From: Acidobacteriota bacterium
GTDB taxonomy: Bacteria; Acidobacteriota; UBA6911
Assembly (NCBI GenBank): GCA_016934555.1
Contig: JAFGSS010000154.1
Coordinates: 1 to 41,176, forward strand
Direction: 5' to 3'
Length of the DNA stretch: 41,176 nucleotides
Below are positions 27,534-37,029 of the stretch, one piece after another (position 1 is the first letter of the stretch; every line of letters begins with the position of its first letter). The notes beneath the pieces were generated by a model. That model searched no databases and was not told where the DNA came from. It worked only from the letters and a program-made list of their open reading frames with translations. The translations under genes were made by a program, and so were the position numbers.

Positions 27534-28289
27534 ATGACCCACCCTCCCGCACAACAGGATCCTGGACCCCCGCTGATGGAACTCTGGCGCCGTTACCTCG
27601 AGCAGTACGCGGACCACGAGGGGGACGTCGCGGCACAGACCCTCGTCGCCGCCCACCACGCGTTCGAGGTCCTCACCGCCCTGGCCCGCATCCTCGACCC
27701 CCAGGAGCGCTATCGCCCGCTGATCGACCAGCGTGCGGCCATTTTTGCCGAAGGGCGCCTCGAGGCCCGGACGCACCCCGACCGCATGCTGAACGCGGCC
27801 TTTTCGCTCTACAACGCCCTGAACACCCTGGGCCACCAGCTGACCGGGGAGAACCCCGAAGCCAAGGGGCTGATCGCCGCGGTGGACGCCCGGGTGCGCG
27901 CGGAGGTGGAATCGGCGGGGCCCGAAGGGCGCGCGGCCGCCGCGCTGGGCGCCTGTTTCCCCCTGCTCGGGCTCGTCACCATCGCCGCCGACGGCGCACA
28001 GGAGCTGACGGACCCGATCCGGCACGTGGAGCGGCGGTTCGCCGAGGGGATGCGGGCGGTCCGCACCGACCGGGAGCGGCTGCTCGGCGCCCTCTACCGC
28101 ATGGTGGAGATGGCCCAGCTCCTCGCCCTGGCCACCGACGCGGGGCTCAGGGACCGGATCGACCAGGTCGCCACCCGCTTCCGGGAGGAGGACCAGGCCG
28201 TGGACCCGGCGTTCAAGGAGCGCAACGGCTTCTGCCGCTTTTTCGAGCTCTGCCACATCCTGACGGTACAGGTCGGCACCCTGCTCTGA
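27534..28289 (+). CDS. Helical protein of unknown function (251 aa)
   Basis: No recognised family. A 251-residue protein, largely alpha-helical by composition (rich in A, L, R, E), without a signal peptide. One hydrophobic stretch (ALGACFPLLGLVTIAADG) could be a buried helix. Histidines and acidic residues recur in the helices (LVAAHHAFEVL, FFELCHILTV). The start is the ATG at 27534; no strong Shine-Dalgarno is visible and the frame is open far upstream over dus. The opposite-strand frame was rejected because its residue pattern is that of a codon shadow. It lies between divergent dus and the aminotransferase, which has its own promoter. Confidence 0.7.
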   Translation: MTHPPAQQDPGPPLMELWRRYLEQYADHEGDVAAQTLVAAHHAFEVLTALARILDPQERYRPLIDQRAAIFAEGRLEARTHPDRMLNAAFSLYNALNTLGHQLTGENPEAKGLIAAVDARVRAEVESAGPEGRAAAALGACFPLLGLVTIAADGAQELTDPIRHVERRFAEGMRAVRTDRERLLGALYRMVEMAQLLALATDAGLRDRIDQVATRFREEDQAVDPAFKERNGFCRFFELCHILTVQVGTLL

Positions 28290-28310
28290 ACCCCGCACTT
28301 TCTTTACGGC

Positions 28311-28339
28311 TTGAACCTCGCCGCGGAAAGGATTATTCT
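28311..28339 (+). promoter_or_regulatory. Promoter for aminotransferase gene
   Basis: TTGAAC (28311-28316), a 17-bp spacer and TATTCT (28334-28339), 35 bases before the ATG. Confidence 0.45.
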
Positions 28340-28373
28340 TTAGGGTTTTACTTGCATTTCAGGGCGTGGGGGT

Positions 28374-29612
28374 ATGGAAAAAGCAGTGACCGAAGCTCCA
28401 ACTACATCGATCCGGATATCCAATCGCGCCCGGCTGACGCCGCCGTCTCCGATCCGGAAACTGGCCCACCTGGCCAACCGGGCCAAGGCGGCGGGGACCC
28501 GGGTGTACCACCTGAACATCGGGCAGCCGGACATCGAATCCCCCCCGGAATTCCTGGAGGGGCTCAGGGCGTTCGACCAGAAGGTCGTAGCCTACGAGCA
28601 GTCGCAGGGAAACGAAGCGCTGCGGGCCGCCTGGTCCGCCTACGCCAACCGGACCCTGAACCTCCAGACCTCCCCCGAGCAGTTCCTCATCACCGTGGGC
28701 GCGAGCGAAGCGCTGGTCTTTCTGTTCATGACCTGCTGCGACCCCGGGGACGAGATCATCATCTTCGACCCCACCTACGCCAACTATCTCGGTTTCGCCT
28801 CGATCGCGGGCGTCACCCTGGTCCCCGTTCTGAGCGACATGGAGCACGATTTCGCGCTTCCCGACCGGGACCGGATCGAACGCTCGATCACGCCGCGGAC
28901 ACGCGCGATCCTCCTGTGCAACCCGAACAACCCCACCGGGACCGTCTACGACCGGCAGGATCTCGAATTTTTGTTCGGCCTGTGCGAGGAGCACAATCTC
29001 TTTTTCGTGGTCGACGAAACGTACCGCGAGTTCGTCTACGACGATCTCCAGCCCCTGAGCATGCTGCACCTGGCCCCCCAAAGCGACCGCGTCATCGTCG
29101 TCGACAGCCTGTCGAAGCGCTTCAGCCTCTGCGGCGCGCGCGTGGGCAGCCTGATCACGGCCAACCAGTCGGTCCTGGCGGCGGTCCTGAAGATCCTCCA
29201 GGCGCGGCTGGCAGCCCCCACCATCGAGCAGTTCGCCGCGGCCTACATGCTGGAGCGGATCGGGGACAACTACCTGGAAAACATGCGGCGCGAGTTTCTT
29301 TCCCGCCGCGACACCCTTTACCGCGCGGTGAAGCGGATACCGGGCGTGGCGATCCACAAGCCCCGGGGGGCCTTTTACACCCTGGTCCAGCTTCCGGTAC
29401 GCGACACCGACCATTTCGCCGCCTTTCTGCTCGACACCTTTTCCCACCACGGGGCCACGACCTTCATCGCCCCGGCGGCCGGTTTTTACATGCAGAACGA
29501 CCGCGGGACGGACAAGGCCCGCATCGCCTACGTTATCCGGAGCACCGAAATCGAGGAGGCCGTCACCGTGCTGGCCGCCGGGCTCGAGCGGTATCAGCAG
29601 CAGTACCCTTGA
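28374..29612 (+). CDS. PLP-dependent aminotransferase, class I/II (aspartate aminotransferase-like)
   Basis: Fold-type I transaminase; the amino donor is not determinable from sequence. In 412 residues: the N-terminal HLNIGQPDIESPPEFLE motif typical of fold-type I aspartate/tyrosine-type aminotransferases, AYEQSQGNEALR, the PNNPTGTVY substrate motif, VVDETYREF (the Asp that contacts PLP nitrogen) and the Schiff-base lysine in SLSKRFS. RIAYVIRS near the end carries the carboxylate-binding Arg. GGGGGT lies before the ATG. It is probably monocistronic: its own promoter lies upstream and a 153-bp gap with two hairpins separates it from sdhA. Confidence 0.92.
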   Translation: MEKAVTEAPTTSIRISNRARLTPPSPIRKLAHLANRAKAAGTRVYHLNIGQPDIESPPEFLEGLRAFDQKVVAYEQSQGNEALRAAWSAYANRTLNLQTSPEQFLITVGASEALVFLFMTCCDPGDEIIIFDPTYANYLGFASIAGVTLVPVLSDMEHDFALPDRDRIERSITPRTRAILLCNPNNPTGTVYDRQDLEFLFGLCEEHNLFFVVDETYREFVYDDLQPLSMLHLAPQSDRVIVVDSLSKRFSLCGARVGSLITANQSVLAAVLKILQARLAAPTIEQFAAAYMLERIGDNYLENMRREFLSRRDTLYRAVKRIPGVAIHKPRGAFYTLVQLPVRDTDHFAAFLLDTFSHHGATTFIAPAAGFYMQNDRGTDKARIAYVIRSTEIEEAVTVLAAGLERYQQQYP

Positions 29613-29626
29613 ACCGGGAACCCGGT
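29613..29626. repeat. Hairpin just after the aminotransferase stop
   Basis: ACCGGG-AA-CCCGGT, a 6-bp perfect palindrome starting at the last base region of the stop codon. No T run follows, so termination is doubtful. Confidence 0.3.
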
Positions 29627-29689
29627 GCTCCCCGCTTCCTTGCCGCACGATTTCGCAGCAGAATCCCGAGCGCCGTCTTTCCGGAACCC

Positions 29690-29713
29690 GATTGCGGCAC
29701 GAGGTCCGCAATC
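29690..29713. promoter_or_regulatory. Perfect inverted repeat upstream of sdhA
   Basis: GATTGCGG (29690-29697) and CCGCAATC (29706-29713) form an 8-bp perfect stem with an 8-base loop, about 50 bases before the sdhA start. It could be an operator for the sdh operon or a leader hairpin. Confidence 0.45.
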
Positions 29714-29765
29714 CCAGGAACCGTTGGACCTTAACATTTATCGCATGGATAGGAGGGGCCGTCGT

Positions 29766-31484
29766 ATGGCCGATGTTCAGACTCATGACCTCATCATTCT
29801 CGGGGCGGGATTAGCCGGCCTGCGCGCAGCCATCGAGGCTTCGCGCGTGACGCAGGGCAATATCGATATCGCGCTCATTTCCAAAAACCAGCTGATGCGG
29901 GCGCATTCCGTGGCCGCGGAAGGGGGCACCGCCGCGGTCCTCCGTCCCGAGGACGGCGACAGCCTCCAGCTTCACGCCTGGGATACGGTCCTGGGAAGCG
30001 ATTTTCTGGCCGACCAGGATGTCGTGGATCTGTTCGTGCACTCCATACCGGGCGAAATCCTCCAGCTGGACCATTGGGGAATCCCCTGGACCCGCCGTTC
30101 CGACGGCCGCATCGCCCAGCGCCCCTTCGGGGGACACAGCTACCCGCGGGCCGTGCTCGCGCAGGACAAGACCGGCTTCTTCGAAATGCAGACGCTGTAC
30201 GACACGGTCAACCGGTTTCCGCGCGTGCGGCACTACAACGAACACTTCATCACCTCGATCCTGATCGAGAACAACACCTTCGCGGGACTCACGGCCATCG
30301 ACATGACCACGGGGAAGTTCAAGGTCATGCGCGGCAAGGCCCTCATCGTGGCCAGCGGCGGCGGCGGCACCCTTTTCGGGTTCACCACCTACTCGCAGAC
30401 GGTCACGGGCGACGGCATGGCGCTGGCCTTCCGAGCCGGCATCCCCCTCGAAGACATGGAGTTCCTCCAGTTCCACCCCACCGGCCTGGTCCCCTCGGGA
30501 ATCCTCATCACCGAGGCCTGCCGCGGGGAAGGGGGCTACCTGGTCAACAACAAGGGGGAGCGCTTCATGCACAAGTACGCCCCCGCCAAGGTGGAGCTGG
30601 GACCGCGCGACCTGATCTCCCGCTCCGAGATGATCGAGATCGAGGAGGGACACGGATTCGAGGGGCCGGACGGACTCGACTACATCCACCTCGACCTGCG
30701 ACACCTGGGGGCGAAGCGGATCAACGAGCAGCTCCCCCTCATCCGCGAAGTCTGCATCGAGTTCAACGACCTCGACCCGATCCAGGAACCGATCCCCTGC
30801 CGCCCGGTCGCCCACTATTCCATGGGGGGGATCGAGACCGACATCAAGGGAGCCACCCGGGTCAAGGGGATCTGGGCCGCGGGCGAAGCCGCCTGCGTCA
30901 GCCTGCACGGCGCCAACCGCCTGGGCTCCAACTCCACGGCCGAGTGCCTGGTCTGGGGCAAGATCGCGGGCGCGGAAACCGGCCGCTACTGCGCGGAAGT
31001 GAGCGCGGCGCCCCCCGTTCCCGAAGCCAGGGTGCAGGCCGAATACAAACGCATCTACGAGGAACTGATGTCGCAGACCGGCAAGGAGAACCTGTACGAA
31101 ATCCGCCGGGAACTGCGCACCTGCATGGACGCCCACGCCGGGGTCTTCCGCACCGAGGCCCTGATGAGCCAGGGACTGGAGAAGATCCGGTCGCTGCGCA
31201 CCCGGTACCGGAACATCAGCGTCCAAGACAAGAACTCCGTCTACAACACCAACCTGTACCACGCGCTGGAGCTGGCCAACCTGCTCGACCTGGCCGAGGT
31301 GACGCTGCTGGGAGCGCTCACGCGCACCGAATCGCGCGGCGCCCACGCCCGCCGCGACTTCCCGCAGCGCGACGACGCCAACTGGCTCAAGCACACGCTG
31401 GCGTTTCATACCGACCAGGGCCCGAGGCTGGATTACAAGCCGGTGACGATCAACACCTGGAAGCCCATTGAGCGGAAATATTAA
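29766..31484 (+). CDS. sdhA: Succinate dehydrogenase/fumarate reductase flavoprotein subunit
   Basis: Catalytic FAD subunit interconverting succinate and fumarate. In 572 residues: the FAD-binding GAGLAG (13-18), His47 for covalent FAD in [41 protein letters not shown], and [23 protein letters not shown] lies 9 bases before the chosen ATG; the longer frame upstream is not family-like. It leads the sdhA-sdhC-sdhD-sdhB operon, whose spacing is 2 to 24 bp. Direction (oxidation or reduction) cannot be settled from sequence. Confidence 0.96.
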   Translation: MADVQTHDLIILGAGLAGLRAAIEASRVTQGNIDIALISKNQLMRAHSVAAEGGTAAVLRPEDGDSLQLHAWDTVLGSDFLADQDVVDLFVHSIPGEILQLDHWGIPWTRRSDGRIAQRPFGGHSYPRAVLAQDKTGFFEMQTLYDTVNRFPRVRHYNEHFITSILIENNTFAGLTAIDMTTGKFKVMRGKALIVASGGGGTLFGFTTYSQTVTGDGMALAFRAGIPLEDMEFLQFHPTGLVPSGILITEACRGEGGYLVNNKGERFMHKYAPAKVELGPRDLISRSEMIEIEEGHGFEGPDGLDYIHLDLRHLGAKRINEQLPLIREVCIEFNDLDPIQEPIPCRPVAHYSMGGIETDIKGATRVKGIWAAGEAACVSLHGANRLGSNSTAECLVWGKIAGAETGRYCAEVSAAPPVPEARVQAEYKRIYEELMSQTGKENLYEIRRELRTCMDAHAGVFRTEALMSQGLEKIRSLRTRYRNISVQDKNSVYNTNLYHALELANLLDLAEVTLLGALTRTESRGAHARRDFPQRDDANWLKHTLAFHTDQGPRLDYKPVTINTWKPIERKY

Positions 31485-31508
31485 TATTTCAAGGACAGAG
31501 GAGCACCT

Positions 31509-31943
31509 ATGCAACACCGATACAAGAACAACCTTGGATTATGGGGCTGGCTCGGCGGAGGCCGTTACGGCGCCGACCGTTATGCCTACGCCCTTCACCG
31601 CCTGAGCGGCCTGGGCATCCTGGCGTATTTCCTGATGCACATCTTCGTCACCGGCACGCGCGTCGACGGCCCCGAGGCCTGGGAGAGCGCCATGCACTTC
31701 TTCGAAAACCCGCTCTTCAGGCTCGGCGAGTTCCTGGTCTTCCTGGCCTTTCTCTACCACGCGGTCAACGGCATCCGGCTGGTGCTGGTCGAACTCGGCC
31801 TGCTGGTCGGAAAGCCGGGGCTCCCGTCGTACCCCTACAGCCATTCGGTCATCCGGCAGAGGCCCGTCCTGGTCGTCGCCATGGTGATCACCGCGGTCCT
31901 GGTCCTGTTCGCCGGCGCGGATTTCTTATTCTTGACGAAATAG
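31509..31943 (+). CDS. sdhC: Succinate dehydrogenase membrane anchor subunit (cytochrome b-type, first)
   Basis: A 144-residue membrane anchor with about three TM segments. An N-terminal helix carries YALHRLSGLGILAYFLMHIF, where H-R-x-S-G is the SdhC signature, and later FLYHAVNGIRLVLVELG provides a further histidine. These histidines are candidates for heme b ligation. AGAGGAG precedes the ATG. It follows sdhA by 24 bp and precedes the second anchor by 9 bp. The assignment rests on motifs and operon position. Confidence 0.9.
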   Translation: MQHRYKNNLGLWGWLGGGRYGADRYAYALHRLSGLGILAYFLMHIFVTGTRVDGPEAWESAMHFFENPLFRLGEFLVFLAFLYHAVNGIRLVLVELGLLVGKPGLPSYPYSHSVIRQRPVLVVAMVITAVLVLFAGADFLFLTK

Positions 31944-31952
31944 GAGGGAACC

Positions 31953-32324
31953 ATGCGTGAATCCAGACTATGGTTCTGGCACATTCTGACTGCCGTGGTG
32001 ATACTGTTTCTGCTCGGCCTGCACATGGGCATCATGCACATGGGCACCCTCGTCCAGGCTCTCGGGCTCGGCTCCACGCACCCCACCGCCTCGGCCGAGG
32101 TCTTCGAGCGCAGCCGGCAGTTCTTCTTCATGATCACCTACATCGCCCTGCTGGGGACCGCGCTCTTTCACGGTCTGTACGGTTTCCGCAGCATTCTGTG
32201 TGAACTTTCCCTCTCGAAGACGCTCCAGAAAGCGATCGGGAGGCTCTGCACCGCTGCCGGTTTTGCCCTGTTCCTGTACGGAACCTATGTCGCCGTGCGG
32301 GTGTTTCAGATGAAGGGAGTCTAA
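31953..32324 (+). CDS. sdhD: Succinate dehydrogenase membrane anchor subunit (second)
   Basis: A 123-residue protein with three TM segments (about 8-30, 58-80, 97-117). Candidate heme or quinone ligands are His25 and His29 in LHMGIMHMG and the His in LFHGLYG. It pairs with the preceding SdhC. GGAGGG lies 5 bases before the ATG. It ends 2 bp before sdhB. Sequence similarity to known SdhD is weak, so the name rests mostly on location and topology. Confidence 0.85.
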   Translation: MRESRLWFWHILTAVVILFLLGLHMGIMHMGTLVQALGLGSTHPTASAEVFERSRQFFFMITYIALLGTALFHGLYGFRSILCELSLSKTLQKAIGRLCTAAGFALFLYGTYVAVRVFQMKGV

Positions 32325-32326
32325 CC

Positions 32327-33178
32327 ATGAGCACATCCAAGGAATCGGGCAAAATGAAAACCATCGTCTTCGAAGTGCTGCGCTACGACCCCGAAAAGGG
32401 GGGGACCCCCCATCTCCAGGAATTCACCGTCCCGCTCCACAAGGGGATGACGGTGCTGGACGGGCTGCACTGGATCAAGGAGCACGAGGACCCCACACTC
32501 ACCTGGCGCTCCTCGTGCCGCATGGGGATCTGCGGTTCCTGCGGCATGTTCATCAACGGGCTGCCGCGTCTGGCCTGCACCAACCAGATCACGCACCTGC
32601 ATTCGGACCGCGTCGTCATCAAGCCGCTCCCCAATTTCGACATCATCCGCGACCTGGTTCCCGACCTGGAGAGCCTGTTCGACCGGCACCGGTCGGTCAA
32701 GCCCTACCTCATCCGCCGGGACCGGATCGAGCAGAACAGCCCGACCCGGGAATACTTCCAGTCCTCGGAGGAGCTGGTGAACTACATCCAGTTCGCCTAC
32801 TGCATCAAGTGCGGCCTCTGCCTGTCCGCCTGCCCCACCGTGGCGACCTCGGAAGACTACACCGGGCCCCAGGCCCTGACCCAGGGATGGCGCTACCTCG
32901 CCGACACCCGGGACGAGGGGACCGAGGAGCATTCCGAGGAGCTCTATTCCAAGCACGGCGTCTACCGCTGCCATTTCGCCGGCGCCTGTTCCCAGGTCTG
33001 CCCCAAGGGGGTCGACCCGGCGATGGCCATCCAGCTCGCCAAGCAGGCGGCCTTCCTGAAATCGATGGGGCTGTGCAAGGACAAGCCGGGCGCGCCGGTG
33101 ACGCCGCCGATCGACAACTGGGTCTCCGAGAAGGAAATCCCCAAGCCCCCCGAGCCCACCGTGGCCCGGGAATCGTAG
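32327..33178 (+). CDS. sdhB: Succinate dehydrogenase/fumarate reductase iron-sulfur subunit
   Basis: Electron-transfer subunit with three clusters. [2Fe-2S] cysteines are C64, C69, C72 and C84 ([14 protein letters not shown]). The [4Fe-4S]/[3Fe-4S] set is C159, C162, C165 (CIKCGLC), C169, C215, C221 and C225 ([16 protein letters not shown]), all present. The 283 residues are slightly long because of a C-terminal proline-rich tail. It is the last gene of the operon, followed by two hairpins, the second a good terminator. Confidence 0.96.
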   Translation: MSTSKESGKMKTIVFEVLRYDPEKGGTPHLQEFTVPLHKGMTVLDGLHWIKEHEDPTLTWRSSCRMGICGSCGMFINGLPRLACTNQITHLHSDRVVIKPLPNFDIIRDLVPDLESLFDRHRSVKPYLIRRDRIEQNSPTREYFQSSEELVNYIQFAYCIKCGLCLSACPTVATSEDYTGPQALTQGWRYLADTRDEGTEEHSEELYSKHGVYRCHFAGACSQVCPKGVDPAMAIQLAKQAAFLKSMGLCKDKPGAPVTPPIDNWVSEKEIPKPPEPTVARES

Positions 33179-33184
33179 CGGCGG

Positions 33185-33206
33185 CGCGGGCCCCCAGGGG
33201 CCCGCG
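33185..33206. repeat. GC hairpin after sdhB
   Basis: A 10-bp perfect inverted repeat CGCGGGCCCC / GGGGCCCGCG with a two-base centre, followed by TTCCCTTT. It may stabilise the mRNA end or act as a weak terminator. Confidence 0.55.
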
Positions 33207-33221
33207 TTCCCTTTCCGCATG

Positions 33222-33249
33222 CGGCCGACCCGCCGGTCGGCCGTTTTTC
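33222..33249 (+). terminator. Intrinsic terminator of the sdh operon
   Basis: Stem CGGCCGACC (33222-33230) with GGTCGGCCG (33235-33243), loop CGCC, then TTTTTC. It ends 16 bases before the rnhA start. Confidence 0.8.
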
Positions 33250-33264
33250 TTTGGGAGGCGCCGG

Positions 33265-33741
33265 GTGATCAAACAGGTGGAGATCTTTACCGACGGGGCC
33301 TGCCGCCGCAATCCCGGACCGGGGGGCTACGGCGTGGTGCTCGTCCACGAGTCGGGCCGCCGGGAGCTTTCGGGCGGCTTCCGGCTGACGACCAACAACC
33401 GGATGGAAATCCTGGCCGCCATCGTGGGCCTGGAGGCCCTGAAGGAGCCGTGCCGCGTCCGCCTTTACAGCGACAGCCAGTACCTCGTCCACGCGATCGA
33501 GAAGGGGTGGGCCGCCCGCTGGCGCGCCGCCGGCTGGAAGCGCAACAGCCGCGAGAAGGCGGTCAACCCCGACCTCTGGGAGCGCCTGCTCGGGCTCTGC
33601 CGCGTCCACCAGGTCGAGTTCCGCTGGGTGCGCGGGCACGCGGGCCATCCCGAGAACGAACGCTGCGACCGGCTGGCGACCGCCGCGGCCGACGCGCCCG
33701 ACCTCGCCGTGGACGAGGGGTACGAGCGCTCCCTGACCTAG
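33265..33741 (+). CDS. rnhA: Ribonuclease HI
   Basis: Degrades RNA in RNA-DNA hybrids. The 158 residues match E. coli RNase HI in length. Catalytic residues are Asp10 ([14 protein letters not shown]), Glu48 (NNRMEIL), Asp70 (YSDSQYL), His125 (RGHAGHPEN) and Asp135. It begins with GTG, with GGGAGG 6 bases upstream. It directly follows the sdh terminator, so its transcription start must lie very close or read-through is used. Next is the patatin-like gene after 14 bp. Confidence 0.95.
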   Translation: MIKQVEIFTDGACRRNPGPGGYGVVLVHESGRRELSGGFRLTTNNRMEILAAIVGLEALKEPCRVRLYSDSQYLVHAIEKGWAARWRAAGWKRNSREKAVNPDLWERLLGLCRVHQVEFRWVRGHAGHPENERCDRLATAAADAPDLAVDEGYERSLT

Positions 33742-33755
33742 CGGGGTCCCGGACC

Positions 33756-34757
33756 ATGGAGACGACCTACAGCTGGATTCTCGATTCCGGGGGGGCCGGG
33801 CGCGGCGCCTGGCAGGGGGGCGTCCTCTACGAGTTCATGCGCTGGTGCCGCATCCACGGCCGCTACCCCCGCACCGCCATGGGGGCCTCCGTCGGCGGCT
33901 ACGCCGCGGCCGACGTGGCCACCGGGACCAAGGAGACGGTGCTGAAGGGGTGGCGTCACTGGGGCACCCCGGCGCGGCGGGGGGCGGGCCGCGGCCGCTT
34001 CCGCGCCCTCCTGGTCGCATCGACGCACTACGTGATGGCCCAGCGGGAACTGGCGGGCGTCTTCGACGCCCACCCGCCGCTCCGCCTCCTGATCTTCACC
34101 ACCAGGGTCCGCCGCCTCGACGGCCGCCCCTTCGGGCGCGCCGACCGGCTCCGCTTCTTCCTGAAGGCGGCCACGCGCAAGCTGCCCGCGGGGGGGAAGT
34201 ACCTCCCCTCCGGGTACGCGGAGGACCCCGTCATCTTCGCCCACCCCCTCCCCCCGGAGCTCCGGTCGGAACGGGTGCGTCCCCTCGCGCGGGGGAACTA
34301 CCACCGCGTCATCGAGGCCTCCTGCCTGATCCCGGTGGCCATGGGCCTCCCGCTCGCCCCCGGCGACCTCGGCCAGGGGGACTATCCGGGGGACCGCGGC
34401 GCCGTCTTCATCGACGGCGGGTACACGCTCAAGATTCCGCTCGCCCGCTTCGAATCGGACCCGGCCCTGGCCCCCCTCGCCCGCTGGGCGGCGGCCGACC
34501 GGACCCTCGTCTTCTGCTGCAACCCGGAAGGGGCGCTGTGGGAAACCAGCTCCCGGCTGCGCCGGCTGGACGGGGAGCCCGCCGTACGCCGGGCGGTGCG
34601 CGAAAACCGCCTGCTGGTCATCCGCCCGGACCACAGGGTCGAGGCGGGCTTCCTCTGCATGGACAACGCGACGGCGCTCCGCACCTTCGAGCGGGGGCGG
34701 GAGCAGGCCCGGCGCCTGCTCCGGTCCGGGGACGTCCTCCGCTTCCTGGAAGGGTGA
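33756..34757 (+). CDS. Patatin-like phospholipase/acyl hydrolase
   Basis: A serine-aspartate lipid acyl hydrolase. In 333 residues: the oxyanion-hole glycine motif DSGGAGRGAWQGG (10-22), the nucleophile Ser45 in GASVGG (GxSxG), and the catalytic Asp220 in IDGG (DGG form). Between these is an arginine-rich segment (about 70-150) not typical of small patatins. There is no signal peptide, so it is probably cytosolic or peripheral. The start is set by the patatin N-terminal motif; the upstream Shine-Dalgarno is weak. It probably shares an operon with rnhA and ends 7 bp from the convergent tex stop. Confidence 0.88.
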   Translation: METTYSWILDSGGAGRGAWQGGVLYEFMRWCRIHGRYPRTAMGASVGGYAAADVATGTKETVLKGWRHWGTPARRGAGRGRFRALLVASTHYVMAQRELAGVFDAHPPLRLLIFTTRVRRLDGRPFGRADRLRFFLKAATRKLPAGGKYLPSGYAEDPVIFAHPLPPELRSERVRPLARGNYHRVIEASCLIPVAMGLPLAPGDLGQGDYPGDRGAVFIDGGYTLKIPLARFESDPALAPLARWAAADRTLVFCCNPEGALWETSSRLRRLDGEPAVRRAVRENRLLVIRPDHRVEAGFLCMDNATALRTFERGREQARRLLRSGDVLRFLEG

Positions 34758-34764
34758 GCGCCCC

Positions 34765-37029
34765 CTACCTGGACCGGTTGAACCGCGCCATCAGGTCCCC
34801 GACCGAGGCGCTCCTGCGCTCGCCGGACGCGGCCCGCTTCTCCCCGGCCCCCTTCCCCTCCCGCCGCCCGCCCGGCCGTCCGGGCGACTTCATCGAGAGC
34901 GAGATCCGCTTGAGCGCCTCGTTCACCTCCAGCACCCGCACCCTGACGATCTGCCCCACCTTCACCACCTTCTTCGGGTCGTCCACGAACCGGTCGGCGA
35001 GCTGCGACACGTGCACCAGCCCGTCCTGGTGCACCCCGATGTCGACGAAGGCCCCGAAGTTGGCCACGTTGGTGACCACCCCCTCGAGCTCCATCCCCGC
35101 GACGAGGTCCTTGAGTTCCCGGACCCCCTCGTCGAAGCGCGCGTAGCGGAATTCCGCGCGCGGGTCGCGCCCCGGTTTTTCCAGTTCCGCGACGATGTCG
35201 ATGAGCGTCGGCTCCCCGATCTCCGCGGTGACGTACTTCCCCGGATTGATCGAGGCGAGGGCCGCGGGATCCTCCAGGATCCTTTCCGGCGCCACGCCGA
35301 GGTCCGCGGCGATCCGCTCGACGATGAAGTAGCTCTCCGGGTGCACCGCGGTGCGGTCGAGCGGGTGCGCGCCGTCGCGGATCCGGAGGAACCCGGCCGC
35401 CTGCTCGAAGGTCTTGGGGCCGAACTGCGGCACCTCGAGCAGCTCCTGCCGGCTGCGGTAGGGCCCGTGGGCGTTCCGGTAGGCGACGATGTTGCGCGCC
35501 ACGGCCCCCGATATCCCGGCGACGTAGCCGAGCAGTTCCCGGGAGGCCAGGTTCAGGTCGACGCCGACGTAGTTGACGCAGCTCTCCACCGTGTCGTTGA
35601 GCTTCTCCCGGAGCAGGCGCTGATCCACGTCGTGCTGGTACTGCCCGACGCCGATCGATTTGGGGTCGATCTTCACCAGCTCCGCCAGCGGGTCCTGGAG
35701 CCGGCGCGCGATGCTGACGGCCCCCCGGACGGTCAGGTCGAGATCGGGAAACTCCTCGATCGCCGCCTCGCTCGCGGAGTAGACGCTCGCGCCCGCCTCG
35801 CTCACCATGACCTTGAGCGGCTTCGGCTCCAGCCCCCCGAGGACGTCCCCGACGAAGGCCTCCGTCTCGCGCCCCGCGGTCCCGTTACCGATGGCGACGA
35901 GCTCGATGGCATGGGTGCGGATCAGCCCGGCGAGGATGCGGGCCGCCTCCGCCCGTTCCCGGTCCGATTTGTGGGGCTGGATCGTGACATATTCCAGGAG
36001 CTTGCCGGTGCCGTCCACCGCCGCGACCTTGCACCCGGTCCGGAAACCGGGATCGATCCCGAGCGTCGGCTTCATCCCCGCCGGGCTCGCCAGGAGGAGT
36101 TCGCGCAGGTTGGTCTCGAACGTCCGGATCGACTCCCGGTCCGCGGCCACCTTTTTCCCGTAGCGCACCTCCCCGATGAGGGTGGCGCGCATCAGCCGCT
36201 CGAAGGCGTCCGCGAGCATTCCCCGGCAGAACTCCCGCACCCCCGGCGCCGCGGTCCGGATCTCCTTCTCCTCGAGGTACGCGGCGACGGCCGCCGCATC
36301 GAACTGGATGGTGAAGGAGATCACCCCCTCGGCCTCCCCGCGCCGCAGCGCGAGCATGTTGTGCGGGGCGATCTCCCCGACGCGCACCCGGTAGTCGCGG
36401 TACATCTCGAACTTGGTGGTGCCCGCGGGGTGGGCGTCGCCGATCTGCGACACGAACTCCCCCTTCGAGAGGAGGAAGTCGCGCAGGTGTTGCCGCAGCT
36501 CGGCCTTCTCGGAAACCTCCTCGGCCAGGATGTCGGACGCCCCCCGGAGCGCGTCCGCCGCGGAGGCGACCCCCGCCTCCCCGTTCACGTAGCCGGCCGC
36601 CTCCGTTTCGAGGTCGGCGTCCGGGGCGCCCGTCGTGTTGAGCTCCCGGATCCGGGCGGCCAGCGGCTCCAGCCCCTTCTCCCTGGCGATGGTGGCCCGC
36701 GTCCGCTTTTTGGGCTTGTAGGGGAGGTAGAGGTCCTCGAGCTCCGTTTTCTGCATGCAGGCTTCGATTTTGGCCTTCAGCCCTTCGGTGAGCTTCCCCT
36801 GCTCCTCGATCGACTTGAGGATCGTCCCCCTGCGCTCCCCGAGCTCGGTGAGGTAGGTGTGCCGCTCCAGGAGCGCGCGCAGCTGCACCTCGTTCATTTC
36901 CCCGGTGCGTTCCTTGCGGTACCGGGCGATGAAGGGGACGGTCCCCCCCTCGGCGAAAAGCGCGAGCGCGCTTTGCACCTGGCCGATTCCCAGCGAGAGC
37001 TCCCCTGCGACGATCTGTTCGATATTCAT
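34765..37029 (-). CDS. tex: RNA-binding transcription accessory protein Tex
   Basis: A conserved nucleic-acid-binding protein linked to transcription and stress. In 754 residues: N-terminal Tex helices with VPFIARYRKERTG, the YqgF/RNase H-like domain (about 320-460, with LGIDPGFRTGCK), helix-hairpin-helix region (about 490-570, YVAGISGAVARNIV), and a C-terminal S1 domain (about 650-720, EGVVTNVANFGAFVDIGVHQDGLVH). A basic tail of about 40 residues follows. GGAAAT precedes the ATG. It is divergent from the squalene-synthase-type gene. Confidence 0.97.
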   Translation of the reverse strand: MNIEQIVAGELSLGIGQVQSALALFAEGGTVPFIARYRKERTGEMNEVQLRALLERHTYLTELGERRGTILKSIEEQGKLTEGLKAKIEACMQKTELEDLYLPYKPKKRTRATIAREKGLEPLAARIRELNTTGAPDADLETEAAGYVNGEAGVASAADALRGASDILAEEVSEKAELRQHLRDFLLSKGEFVSQIGDAHPAGTTKFEMYRDYRVRVGEIAPHNMLALRRGEAEGVISFTIQFDAAAVAAYLEEKEIRTAAPGVREFCRGMLADAFERLMRATLIGEVRYGKKVAADRESIRTFETNLRELLLASPAGMKPTLGIDPGFRTGCKVAAVDGTGKLLEYVTIQPHKSDRERAEAARILAGLIRTHAIELVAIGNGTAGRETEAFVGDVLGGLEPKPLKVMVSEAGASVYSASEAAIEEFPDLDLTVRGAVSIARRLQDPLAELVKIDPKSIGVGQYQHDVDQRLLREKLNDTVESCVNYVGVDLNLASRELLGYVAGISGAVARNIVAYRNAHGPYRSRQELLEVPQFGPKTFEQAAGFLRIRDGAHPLDRTAVHPESYFIVERIAADLGVAPERILEDPAALASINPGKYVTAEIGEPTLIDIVAELEKPGRDPRAEFRYARFDEGVRELKDLVAGMELEGVVTNVANFGAFVDIGVHQDGLVHVSQLADRFVDDPKKVVKVGQIVRVRVLEVNEALKRISLSMKSPGRPGGRREGKGAGEKRAASGERRSASVGDLMARFNRSR

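Noticed and set aside
27480-28298. A 272-residue minus-strand gene opposite the helical protein
   Set aside because: Residue pattern is that of a codon shadow, and the plus-strand frame has the better GC-ending codon pattern.
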